Assembly: GCA_016212465.1 (NCBI GenBank)
Contig: JACRGE010000038.1
Span: forward strand, 1 to 34,357
Length of the DNA: 34,357 bases
Origin: Microcaldota archaeon
Lineage (GTDB): Archaea; Micrarchaeota; Micrarchaeia; Norongarragalinales; JACRGE01
Direction: 5' to 3'
Positions 25,746-34,357 of the stretch are shown piece after piece. Numbering within the stretch: position 1 is the first letter of the stretch; each line of letters begins with the position of its first letter. A program made the translations under genes and the position numbers. Under the pieces are notes generated by a model, which saw nothing but the letters and a program-made list of their open reading frames with translations, searched no databases and was not told where the DNA came from.

Positions 25746-26987
25746 CTATCTCACATAACCCCATTTCTTTAAAGCTGCCTTGAGTTCAGAGTGGGTTTTA
25801 GCGTATTCGTTCAATGGAATTCTGTGGTTAACTGCCTCTACTGCCTGGCGCATGGCTGCTGCACCTGCTCTCGTTCCCTTTGGATGTGAATGAATTCCCC
25901 CGCCAGCCTGCAACTGCAGGTCGCTTCCCAAGAGCTTGATGTTTTTTTCAACGAGCCCTGGATGGAGTCCACCTGATGCAACGGGCATGCTTTTCCTTAT
26001 GTGGAACCATTCCCTTCTCAAGAAGTCGTTGTAGGCCCTGATTTCAAGGACTTCGCCGTGCATCTTGCCTATTGCGCCGGTATGTATAAGGTCCCCACCG
26101 CACAGCCGCGAAAGCTTTGCAATAACCATGTTGTTTATACCGTGCCTGGGGTTTCTGTCGAATGCAGCATGGCCGGCCCTATGAACGAGGAGTGGGAGAT
26201 GGTTGTTTGCTTCAGCGATTGCCTGAATCCCGTTCAAGCCAACGCAGACTGCATCTATCATCAAGAGAGTGGCGCCGTTTTCAGCTGCTGAATCAACAGT
26301 TTCAAGGAGCTTGTCGCACCTGTTGGTTACATTGATTGCATAAAGCACTCTCCTTCCTGTTTCACTCTTCACTTTGTCAACCACTTCTCTTATTGCCTGA
26401 GCCCTTTCCAAAAGGGGAGAAAATCTTTGGTTGCTCAGCGTTTCATCATCTTTGCCGCAGTCTATTCCACCAGAAGCAGCTTCGTAGAAGACTTCTGCCT
26501 GCTCCTTCGGAGGAAGACCTATCTTTGGTTTTATGATGGTGCCAACGTGCGCCCTTCGATTAATCTCTGTTCCAATTATTTTCCGTAGGCCTTCAACCCC
26601 TAACCTCGGGCCCTTGAATTCTCTCACCACAGACTTCGGGAGGTGCACGTCCAACAACCGCACGTTTTTGAGTTTCTCTAGCCCAAAAAGGTTTCCTGCT
26701 ATTGTGCTCATTAATTGGGGGATGCCACCGACATCCCAAGAAAAATTTTCTATGGGAAAGCCTATGTCTGAAATTGAGTTCTTGTAATCAAGTTTTATTA
26801 TTCTTGCCGCATAGAGTTTGTGGATCCTTCTTTCTCTTGGTACACTCGTCCACGTTCCGGTGCTCTCCTCTTTTCCTATCTCCTCAGCTCCCCGTTTCAA
26901 CCCAAGCGGGCTTTCCACGTAATAGCGCGCGATTATGTACTCATCTTCATCCATCGCTTTCGTGAAAAACAGGTCTTCAGGCTTCAT
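25746..26987 (-). CDS. rbcL: RuBisCO large subunit, form III-type
   Basis: KEESTGTWT, TIIKPKIGL, GGIDCGKDDE, HRAGHAAFDR, GDLIHTGAIGKMHG, PVASGGLHPGLV, GGGIHSHPKGTRAGAAAMRQAVEA. Start ATG at 26987 (MKPEDLFF) preferred over 27083, which would overlap the histone gene. Confidence 0.92.
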   Translation of the reverse strand: MKPEDLFFTKAMDEDEYIIARYYVESPLGLKRGAEEIGKEESTGTWTSVPRERRIHKLYAARIIKLDYKNSISDIGFPIENFSWDVGGIPQLMSTIAGNLFGLEKLKNVRLLDVHLPKSVVREFKGPRLGVEGLRKIIGTEINRRAHVGTIIKPKIGLPPKEQAEVFYEAASGGIDCGKDDETLSNQRFSPLLERAQAIREVVDKVKSETGRRVLYAINVTNRCDKLLETVDSAAENGATLLMIDAVCVGLNGIQAIAEANNHLPLLVHRAGHAAFDRNPRHGINNMVIAKLSRLCGGDLIHTGAIGKMHGEVLEIRAYNDFLRREWFHIRKSMPVASGGLHPGLVEKNIKLLGSDLQLQAGGGIHSHPKGTRAGAAAMRQAVEAVNHRIPLNEYAKTHSELKAALKKWGYVR

Positions 26988-27069
26988 CGCATCCCCGTTA
27001 CGATAACCTAAAGAAAAGGTGGCTAATAAGGTTTGGTTATAGAAAAACAAGAAGCAGATTTCAAAAGAT

Positions 27070-27288
27070 TCATCGTGAAGCAAGCTTTATGTCGTCGGCA
27101 GTAACTGTTTTCCTGCCCGCGTGTTTGGCCAGTTGGACCGCCCTTTGCGAGATGTCTATAGCCGCCTCTTCTAAAACATCGGCAAGTGCTTCAGCCGCAT
27201 CTGGACTAACGCGTTCCGCGCCAGCTTTTCTAATCAGTCTTTCGACAGGAGCAAGAGGCAAGTCAACCACAAGAACCACCTTAAACAC
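27070..27288 (-). CDS. Archaeal histone (GTG start)
   Basis: [63 protein letters not shown]; HMf-type histone fold. Confidence 0.94.
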   Translation of the reverse strand: MFKVVLVVDLPLAPVERLIRKAGAERVSPDAAEALADVLEEAAIDISQRAVQLAKHAGRKTVTADDIKLASR

Positions 27289-27446
27289 ATTACTGCACTG
27301 AGGCTGCCGAATAAACTACGTTGCGGACAATTATAAAGGTTGTCTTTGTATAAAAACTTTTGTTATCTTTTCCCACATCCCGCATTTATTCGTATTAGTA
27401 CATATACTATGTGTGCATTAATTTGTTTCTGTCATCAGGCGAATGA

Positions 27447-29003
27447 ATGGACACGTCCTCGAGAATTCCACTGAAGTTGGAGAATATAGAGCTCCGCTCC
27501 TACCAGGTGGAGGCTGCTGAAAACGTTCTGAAGAAAGGTAACACGCTTGTGATAATGCCTACTGCACTGGGAAAGACCTTCATAGCGGTACTGGTCATGG
27601 CCAAGCTCCTAAGAAAATCTCCTTCATCCAAGTTTCTTTTCCTGGCTCCCACCAAACCGCTTGCTGTGCAACAGGCAAACAGGATAAAGGAATTGCTTGA
27701 AATCAGTGGAGAAAAAGTAGTAGTGGTAACCGGCGAAACCTCACCTGAAGAAAGAGAGGGCATTTACGGAACAGCTCAAATCATCTCGGCTACACCCCAG
27801 ACCATCCAGAATGACTTGCTTACAAGCAAGCTCAAGCTAGAGGATTTTTCGCTTCTTATTGTAGACGAAGCACATCGTTGTGTTGGAGACTATGCCTATG
27901 CATTCATCGCGGGGCAAGCAAGAAAAGTCCCGGGTCTGCTTGTTATCGGCCTCACCGCATCCCCATCCTCTCAGAAGGAAAAAATCCAGGAAATCTGCGA
28001 TAATCTTGGAATCAAAAACATTGAAATCAAACAAGAGTTTGACAGGGACGTGAAGCCGTACGTAAAACACATTTTTTTCGATTGGGTTTTCGTTGAACTC
28101 CCTAGGGAGATAGTCGGATTGAGGGAAATCCTGGATGAAATGCTGAAAGAGAACCTGGTTTTACTCAAGGAACAGGGAGTGATTGAAAGTGCCAGCGTAC
28201 AAAAGATCAACAAACGAGATCTGCTGCAGTTGAGAGGAAAGCTTGTCGCTTCCCTTCCAGCCACATTTTCTTCGCTGAGCGTGCTTGCGAAAGTGATAAA
28301 CTTGGTTCACGGAACCGAACTGCTTGAAGTCGAAGGCATTGAAGCCCTTCGCGGCTTTTTAAAGGACATGGAAACCAGGAAAGTAAAGAGCAAGGCGGTC
28401 AAGAATCTTTTGTCGGATTTCAGGATTAAAAAACTGGCCGTAAAATGCGAGTCGCTTCTGGAAAGTGGCGTAGAGCACCCGAAGATAAGAAAGCTCAAGG
28501 AGATCGTTGGGACGGAAGTAACGGAAGGAAAGTCCATCATTGTTTTCGCTCATTACAGGAATTCCGTGAGGAAGCTCGTGGAAGAGCTGAACGAGATTGC
28601 TGGAGTAGACGCAAGGCAACTGGTCGGTAGGAGCAACGAGGGCATGAGCCAAAAGGAGCAGATTCAACTTTTGGAAAAGTTTCGCGCCAAGGAATTCAAT
28701 GTTCTTGTCGCATCCTCTGTTGGAGAAGAGGGGTTGGACATTCCCGCAGTTGATTTGGTCATCTTCTACGAAGCGGTTCCCTCTGAAATAAGGGCTATTC
28801 AGAGAAGGGGTAGGACAGGCAGGGTAAGGAGCGGCAACGTGGTTGTATTGATTACAAGAGATACAAGGGATGAAGCGTATTTCTGGATTTCAAAGAGGAA
28901 AGAGAAAAAGATGAGGCAAGTAATTTCTGAGATGAGGGGAGAAATGGGAAAAGCAGTGGAAGAACTTCCTCCAGGGCAAAAGCCTCTCTCTGAATTTGGT
29001 TAG
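27447..29003 (+). CDS. hef: Hef/FANCM-type superfamily 2 helicase (no nuclease domain)
   Basis: LRSYQVEAAENVLKKGNTLVIMPTALGKTFIA, LFLAPTKPL, VDEAHRC, GLTASPSS, FAHYRNSVRKLVEEL, SVGEEGLDIPAVDLVIFYEAVPSEIRAIQRRGRTGR. Confidence 0.9.
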   Translation: MDTSSRIPLKLENIELRSYQVEAAENVLKKGNTLVIMPTALGKTFIAVLVMAKLLRKSPSSKFLFLAPTKPLAVQQANRIKELLEISGEKVVVVTGETSPEEREGIYGTAQIISATPQTIQNDLLTSKLKLEDFSLLIVDEAHRCVGDYAYAFIAGQARKVPGLLVIGLTASPSSQKEKIQEICDNLGIKNIEIKQEFDRDVKPYVKHIFFDWVFVELPREIVGLREILDEMLKENLVLLKEQGVIESASVQKINKRDLLQLRGKLVASLPATFSSLSVLAKVINLVHGTELLEVEGIEALRGFLKDMETRKVKSKAVKNLLSDFRIKKLAVKCESLLESGVEHPKIRKLKEIVGTEVTEGKSIIVFAHYRNSVRKLVEELNEIAGVDARQLVGRSNEGMSQKEQIQLLEKFRAKEFNVLVASSVGEEGLDIPAVDLVIFYEAVPSEIRAIQRRGRTGRVRSGNVVVLITRDTRDEAYFWISKRKEKKMRQVISEMRGEMGKAVEELPPGQKPLSEFG

Positions 29004-29007
29004 TGTG

Positions 29008-29556
29008 TCACTCGGAATCGTATTTTACTAGAGAAAACACGTCGTAGTCCCTGAGTTTGTCTCTGCCGTGAAGGAAAGAGAGTTCAATCACGAAGGCGAT
29101 TCCCGCCACTTTTCCACCGAGTCGTTCAACCAACTTCACAGCTGCCTTGGTAGTCCCGCCTGTTGCAAGCAGGTCGTCTACTATAAGAACTTTAGACCCC
29201 TTTTCAATGCCGTCCTCGTGAATTTCAAGCGAATCGCTTCCATACTCTAATTCATACGTTTCCTTAATCGTTTTGTGAGGAAGCTTTCCTGGCTTTCTGA
29301 CTGGAACGAAGCCAATGTGAAGCGCATTTGCAATGGCTGCACCGAAAATGAATCCTCTTGACTCGGCTGCTACAACGACGTCAATGTTCTTGCTTTTGAA
29401 ATGTTCTGCCAGCATGTCAACTACGCCGCCGAACGCCTTGCCATCCTTGAGAAGTGTTGTTATGTCCCTGAACACGATTCCCTTCTTTGGAAAATCGGGA
29501 ATATTTCTTATCCTTTCCTTGAGTTCAACGTCATTCATCATATCATCGTTTTCCAA
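29008..29556 (-). CDS. apt: Adenine phosphoribosyltransferase
   Basis: [79 protein letters not shown]. Confidence 0.94.
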   Translation of the reverse strand: MENDDMMNDVELKERIRNIPDFPKKGIVFRDITTLLKDGKAFGGVVDMLAEHFKSKNIDVVVAAESRGFIFGAAIANALHIGFVPVRKPGKLPHKTIKETYELEYGSDSLEIHEDGIEKGSKVLIVDDLLATGGTTKAAVKLVERLGGKVAGIAFVIELSFLHGRDKLRDYDVFSLVKYDSE

Positions 29557-29563
29557 TAAACTT

Positions 29564-30358
29564 TCAGAGAGTCGCGTTTTTCAAAGCAGCGTTGCAAGAG
29601 CATTCCTTTTCAACATCTGTTTTTTCAATTATTTCCAGCAACAGTTTTTTCACGGTTTCTATATTCGCGTTGAACACCTTCATGAAGTCCTTTGCCTCCA
29701 CGGATTTTATCTCTGGATGGCCTTGAAGCCCTGCGTCGTAATCCGTAACAAGCGCAATGCCACAAAAACAAATCTCTTGCTCCCTTGCGAGAATGACTTC
29801 AGGGTATTGCGTCATGTTAACTACGCTCCAACCCATTTTGGAAAACCAACAGCTTTCGGCCTTCGTTGAAAAGTGAGGCCCTTGGATCACTACCACGGTT
29901 CCTCTCTCATGAATTGGCAGCTTGAGCTTCCTCCCGCATTCGATTGCGATTTCCCTAAGTGAGGAGCAGTAGGGTTCCGCGCCCGATACGAATGTGATTT
30001 TCGGTCCATCGTAAAACGTGTCTTTCCTCCCCTTCGTTCTATCGATAAACTGGTCTGGGATAACTAGGTCACCAGGTTTTATCCCAAGCTGCAACGAGCC
30101 GCATGAACAAGGCGAAATGATTTTCTTCACGCCAAGGGATTTCATCGCGTAGATATTGGCGCGAAAATTAATCATATGCGGAGGGATTGAGTAATCATGG
30201 CGATGACGTGGTAGGAAGGCTATTTTCTTGCCCTTGTATTCCCCAACAGAAATCCTATCCGAAGTAGCTCCAAAAGACGTTTCTACATCAATTTGCTCAA
30301 CGTTTTCAAGGAACGAAAAAAAACCAGTGCCCCCGAATACACCGATGTCCGCTTTCAT
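29564..30358 (-). CDS. mtnP: 5'-methylthioadenosine phosphorylase
   Basis: [81 protein letters not shown]. Confidence 0.92.
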   Translation of the reverse strand: MKADIGVFGGTGFFSFLENVEQIDVETSFGATSDRISVGEYKGKKIAFLPRHRHDYSIPPHMINFRANIYAMKSLGVKKIISPCSCGSLQLGIKPGDLVIPDQFIDRTKGRKDTFYDGPKITFVSGAEPYCSSLREIAIECGRKLKLPIHERGTVVVIQGPHFSTKAESCWFSKMGWSVVNMTQYPEVILAREQEICFCGIALVTDYDAGLQGHPEIKSVEAKDFMKVFNANIETVKKLLLEIIEKTDVEKECSCNAALKNATL

Positions 30359-30624
30359 TTTTTCACCTTTTGCTTTCTTCCAAGCGGTTTAGCGTCCTTC
30401 TTGTAAAACCACTCGTAAACCCCGTAGGCGAAACTGAGGGAATAAACAACGCTCAATAAAAGAACTCCAAACTGTTTGTTCAGGAAAGCAGTCAGAAACC
30501 AGAATGGTTGGGCAAGGAGCCCGCACACAAAGCCCCATTTGTTCTTTTTCGCAAGGAGCAGGATTGATGATACTCCTAAGACAGCGATTCCAATCTGAGC
30601 CACCAGGTCAAGCGCATTTTCCAT
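30355..30624 (-). CDS. Small three-helix membrane protein (PnuC-like segment possible)
   Basis: 89 aa; WGFVCGLLAQPFWFLTAFLNKQFGVLLLSVVYSLSFAYGVYEWF; ATG overlaps by 4 nt with mtnP. Confidence 0.55.
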   Translation of the reverse strand: MENALDLVAQIGIAVLGVSSILLLAKKNKWGFVCGLLAQPFWFLTAFLNKQFGVLLLSVVYSLSFAYGVYEWFYKKDAKPLGRKQKVKK

Positions 30625-30685
30625 TGTTTTTCCCTTTGTTAATTATCTTATTTGTATTTTAACCAATATTAATGTGGTGTAGGAA

Positions 30686-31390
30686 ATGCAGAGCAAAGAA
30701 AAGCCAGCCGATGAAATTGTTTTCCTGCCAAGCGAGATAATCCAGGTGTACTTGGACGACAGGGAGTTGAGGAGCGAGACCGCGAAAAAACTGTTCGAGC
30801 TCGGCGCCAAATTGAAGGCAAAACGACTTGTCGTAGGGGATTTTATTTTGAGCGACAGAGTGGGTTTGGAAAAAAAGCTCGCAGCTGATTTTGAGAACAG
30901 TATAATAGACGGAAGGCTATTTGTTCAAGCTCAAGAGCTTGTGCGGAATTTTTCTTGCCCAATCCTTGTGGTAGTGGGAAGGGAGTTTGAGAGAATAAAC
31001 CCAAGGGCATTAAAGGGGGCGTTCATTTCCCTTGCGATAGACTTCAAGATACCTCTGTTTTTTTTCGATTCAGAGGAGGAACTAGCGGAGTTCATTTTTC
31101 AGACTGCAGAAAGGGAGCAGTTGAAGGAGAAAAAGGAATTGAAACTGAGGCTCGAGAAAAGAATTTTTGACCTTCCAATGCACCAGCAGTTCATCGTGGA
31201 ATCGCTTCCCTTAGTCGGGCCAGTTCATGCAAAAAAACTGTTGGAGTATTTCGGTAGCGTGGAACGCGTTTTTAATGCGTCTGAAGAGGAGTTGAAGGAA
31301 GTGGACGGGATAGGCGAGATAAAGGCCAAGGAGATCCGGAGAGTTGTATCAGCCCGCTATGAAAAACCAGATGAGGAAGAATGTGACTGA
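30686..31390 (+). CDS. XPF/ERCC4-type nuclease with C-terminal (HhH)2 domain
   Basis: VYLDDRELRSETAKKLFELGAKLKAKRLVVGDFILSDRVGLEKKLAADFENSIIDGRLFVQA (EKKxxxD for ERKxxxD); LPLVGPVHAKKLLEYFGSVERVFNASEEELKEVDGIGEIKAKEI. Confidence 0.9.
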   Translation: MQSKEKPADEIVFLPSEIIQVYLDDRELRSETAKKLFELGAKLKAKRLVVGDFILSDRVGLEKKLAADFENSIIDGRLFVQAQELVRNFSCPILVVVGREFERINPRALKGAFISLAIDFKIPLFFFDSEEELAEFIFQTAEREQLKEKKELKLRLEKRIFDLPMHQQFIVESLPLVGPVHAKKLLEYFGSVERVFNASEEELKEVDGIGEIKAKEIRRVVSARYEKPDEEECD

Positions 31391-31464
31391 TAAACCGTTC
31401 AACGCTGTGATTGAAAGCTTAATATCTGTCTTTTTTCTATATCAACCTTAAGGAATTTGATGCC

Positions 31465-32436
31465 GTGAAACCTGAATTTCTGCTGTTGACTGTGCTTGTA
31501 GCCTTTCTCTTCTTTGGCTGTGTCCAGCAACAACCAGGTGCGACAACCACCACCCAAGCTATAAACGTTACCGGAACTACAATTGAAGAAAACACTAGCA
31601 CGACACTAGAGCTTGGGGAAAAAGACAGTTCAGGTTGTGAAGGGATAGAAAACCAGCTTGAAAAAGACGGTTGCTATGTGCGGCTTGGAATTGATACTTT
31701 CAACGCGTCAATTTGTGAAAAGATACAAAATTCACACGACAGTGCATCATGCTATACAACTGTAGCGACTCACGAAAAAGATTTGTCTGTGTGCAATAAG
31801 CTCCAGAACCAAACGGACAGGGACAGATGCTACAAGGGAGTAGGCGTTGCAACAACAGATAAATCAATCTGCGCCAAGATTCAAACCCCAAGATATGGGG
31901 AGGAGTGCTATGCATACGTCGGTCCAGCATCGAACACTTCGTTTTCCTGCGATAGCTTGGAAGACTCAAACACCATTCAAGTGTGTAGGCGTGAACTCGC
32001 AATAAGGAATAAAGATTTTTCAGTTTGTGAAAACAGCACCCAGAAATCAACAAGGAACTACTGCTATAGGAATATGGCCATTAAAACAAGAGACGTTGAC
32101 ATATGTAAAAAAATAGCGGATGAACCAGCTTATGACAGAACAAGGGATTCTTGTTATCTTCAGGTAGCAATTTTTTCAAGCAACCTGACGTTATGTGAAA
32201 AAGTAAAGGGTCCCGGGGGCTCTCCGGAAGACGGCCCTTCGCCAGAGAGGGAGTCCTGCTACAGGCAGGTATTGATGCAATTAAATAACGCAACCAACTG
32301 CGATGCTCTAGACGACACGGGGATAAAAGACGACTGTTATTACTCCGTTGCAAAAAACACAAAGGAAATTTCTTTGTGCGATAAGATCAGTGATTCACAG
32401 AAGAAAGAAAACTGTGTGAGCATCGCTTCAAGCTGA
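31465..32436 (+). CDS. Lipoprotein of about ten paired-Cys repeats (GTG start)
   Basis: Lipobox FLFFGC; repeats ICEKIQNSHDSASCYTTVATHEKDLS / VCNKLQNQTDRDRCYKGVGVATTDKS / ICAKIQTPRYGEECYAYVGPASNTSF ... Confidence 0.75.
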   Translation: MKPEFLLLTVLVAFLFFGCVQQQPGATTTTQAINVTGTTIEENTSTTLELGEKDSSGCEGIENQLEKDGCYVRLGIDTFNASICEKIQNSHDSASCYTTVATHEKDLSVCNKLQNQTDRDRCYKGVGVATTDKSICAKIQTPRYGEECYAYVGPASNTSFSCDSLEDSNTIQVCRRELAIRNKDFSVCENSTQKSTRNYCYRNMAIKTRDVDICKKIADEPAYDRTRDSCYLQVAIFSSNLTLCEKVKGPGGSPEDGPSPERESCYRQVLMQLNNATNCDALDDTGIKDDCYYSVAKNTKEISLCDKISDSQKKENCVSIASS

Positions 32437-32549
32437 TTTTATCTGTGATCCCTGCGTTATTTGATTATTTTTTGTGACATTTTTTGTAAAGGAAATAACG
32501 ATTTAAATGTGATTCTCCCTAATATTTTAGTTTCTTCTTATGCATTCTT

Positions 32550-34034
32550 TTGGGTGATACTGCGAACAAGCTGAGAACCGATTCTGAAATGCTTACCTTC
32601 GACGACGTCCTTTTGGTTCCATCATATTCTGAGGTGTTTCCCGCTGAGGTGAAAACCGGGACTCTTTTCACTAGGAAGATAAGCATGAACATCCCGTTGA
32701 TTTCCTCACCCATGGACACCGTAACCGAGTCAGGGATGGCTATTGCGATTGCCCGAGAAGGAGGGATAGGTGTTGTCCACAGGAATCTTCCCGTAGAAGA
32801 ACAAGTGCATGCAGTTGAGAAAGTAAAGAAGTCCGAGAGCTGGGTGGTGAAGAATCCACTCACGGTTTCGCCGGAGGACACTATCTCAAAGGTTTTTTCA
32901 CTGGTCGAGCAGTATGAAGTGAGCAGCTTTCCTGTTTTAGACGGAGAAATGCTGGTTGGTATCATCACCACGAGGGATTTGATGTTTCACGAAAACCCTT
33001 CTTCGAAAGTAAGGGAACTCATGACCAGCGAGCTCATAACTGGAAGAGATGGAATAACTATTGAAGAAGCCAAGGAAGTGTTGAAAAGAAACAGGATTGA
33101 AAAGCTTCCGATAGTAGACAAAACTGGAAGACTCAGGGGGCTCATTACAGCAAGAGACATTGAAAAGGGAAAGAAGTTCCCGAACTCTTGCAAGGATGAA
33201 GAAGGCCGCCTTAGAGTGGGCGGAGCGACTGGCCCAAGCGACTTCGAACGAGCTAGAGCGCTTGTTGCAGCTGGAGCTGATGCGATTGTAATAGATACTG
33301 CGCACGGTCATACTAAAGCCGTTTTAGACGGAGTGAAAAACTTAAGAAGGGAATTCGGTGACGAGATTCAAATCGTTGCTGGAAACATAGTTACTGAAGA
33401 AGGCGTAGACGACCTTGTTTCAGCTGGTGTGGACGCGATTAAAGTAGGTCTTGGTGCTGGAGCCATTTGCACTACTAGAATCGTTTCCGGAGCCGGCATG
33501 CCCCAGTTTTCTGCAATCGTTGTTTGCGCAGAAGCAGCGAAAAAACACGGCGTTCCCCTCATTGCGGATGGCGGCATTCGATACAGTGGAGATATTGTAA
33601 AGGCCCTCGGAGCAGGAGCTCATTCAGTCATGTTGGGTAGCATGCTCGCAGGCACTGAAGAAGCGCCTGGCAAAACTGTTTTTTCAAGAGGAAGAAAGTA
33701 CAAGGAGTTCAGGGGAATGGGCTCGCTTGGAGCAATGACAAAGGGAGCGAGAGACCGTTATTTTCAAGGCAGCGTCATGCAGACGAAGAAGCTCGTTCCC
33801 GAGGGAATTGAAGGAATTGTTCCCTACAAGGGGGCTGTTTCAGAAGTAATCTACCAGATTGTGGGCGGCCTTCGTTCCGGAATGGGCTATTGCGGTGCGA
33901 AGAGTATAGACGAGCTAAGGGAAAAGGCGAAGTTCGTGCGCATTTCGAAGGCCTCTTATGTCGAAAGCCACCCGCATGACGTCACAATTACTCAAGAGGC
34001 TCCGAATTATCAGTCCAGCGAAGTGCCCCAATAA
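32550..34034 (+). CDS. guaB: Inosine-5'-monophosphate dehydrogenase with CBS pair
   Basis: LTFDDVLLVPSYSEV, SSPMDTVTE, two CBS motifs, VGLGAGAICTTRIVSGAGMPQ, ADGGIRYSGDIVKALGAGAHSVMLGSMLAGTEEAPG. TTG start as in the ORF track; exact start uncertain. Confidence 0.95.
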   Translation: MGDTANKLRTDSEMLTFDDVLLVPSYSEVFPAEVKTGTLFTRKISMNIPLISSPMDTVTESGMAIAIAREGGIGVVHRNLPVEEQVHAVEKVKKSESWVVKNPLTVSPEDTISKVFSLVEQYEVSSFPVLDGEMLVGIITTRDLMFHENPSSKVRELMTSELITGRDGITIEEAKEVLKRNRIEKLPIVDKTGRLRGLITARDIEKGKKFPNSCKDEEGRLRVGGATGPSDFERARALVAAGADAIVIDTAHGHTKAVLDGVKNLRREFGDEIQIVAGNIVTEEGVDDLVSAGVDAIKVGLGAGAICTTRIVSGAGMPQFSAIVVCAEAAKKHGVPLIADGGIRYSGDIVKALGAGAHSVMLGSMLAGTEEAPGKTVFSRGRKYKEFRGMGSLGAMTKGARDRYFQGSVMQTKKLVPEGIEGIVPYKGAVSEVIYQIVGGLRSGMGYCGAKSIDELREKAKFVRISKASYVESHPHDVTITQEAPNYQSSEVPQ

Positions 34035-34061
34035 CCCTCCCATTATTAAAAAGCACAGCGA

Positions 34062-34357
34062 TTATTGTTGCACAGGCAGTTGGAAGCTTTCCGCAAATTT
34101 TTTTGTTGGTTTCAGGAGTCTGGTGTTCTTGTACTTTTCAGAAGTGATGTAACCCAATTTCTTGAGCTCAGTAACGTATGCATAGATTTCTCCCTTAAAA
34201 TAATACTTGAGCTCGCTTTGCAGCATCTGTTTTTTTTTCACAATGAGCCCAAGCATCTTCAGCCCCTTCTTTGTTAGCTCAGTTTCCTTAGAAAGAGTCG
34301 AAACGTCGCCCAGGTACTCGTTTCTGACCTGCATTATGACTTCGTCATTCTGAAGCA
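34062..34357 (-). CDS. scpB: ScpB-like segregation/condensation protein, C-terminal part (5' truncated by window)
   Basis: Frame stays open to window edge (LQNDEVIMQVRNEYL...); LTKKGLKMLGLIVKKKQMLQSELKYYFKGEIYAYVTELKKLGYITSEKYKNTRLLKPTKKFAESFQL resembles ScpB wHTH2. Confidence 0.65.
   Translation of the reverse strand, partial: LQNDEVIMQVRNEYLGDVSTLSKETELTKKGLKMLGLIVKKKQMLQSELKYYFKGEIYAYVTELKKLGYITSEKYKNTRLLKPTKKFAESFQLPVQQ

Noticed and set aside
26987-27083. Longer RuBisCO start at 27083
   Set aside because: Would overlap the histone gene and add a non-homologous leader; ATG 26987 fits better.
1-34357. Mobile elements, integrases, toxin-antitoxin or defence islands
   Set aside because: No transposase, integrase, reverse transcriptase or defence-system motifs found in the listed ORFs.

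Overview
Archaeal chromosomal window (TFB, histone, archaeal r-proteins S8e/S3Ae/S15/L7Ae/S28e/L24e/L21e, Rpb4, GGTG-type Shine-Dalgarno sites). The small genes, short intergenic gaps, many secreted Cys-rich proteins and a form III RuBisCO suggest a DPANN-like or other small-genome archaeon; this is inference. Most of the window is housekeeping: information processing, purine salvage (RuBisCO III, MTAP, APRT, IMPDH) and a 5S rRNA gene. The strongest unusual signals are: (1) a TATA-binding-protein homologue with only one TBP repeat (19720-20046, minus); (2) a ~420-nt intergenic region in the L7Ae-S28e-L24e cluster with two tandem, related 15-bp stem-loops that show compensatory base changes; (3) an rps15 leader carrying a second copy of the rps15 SD/start region (MARMHT) and two cUGCGg hairpins; (4) a Hef-type helicase and an XPF/ERCC4 nuclease as two separate genes; (5) a form III-type RuBisCO with a shortened loop-6 segment beside purine-salvage genes; (6) a lipoprotein built from about ten paired-Cys repeats; (7) a structured, possibly non-coding RNA element at ~20133-20259. 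No CRISPR array, transposon or convincing tRNA was seen. All family calls come from reading motifs; no database search was run.
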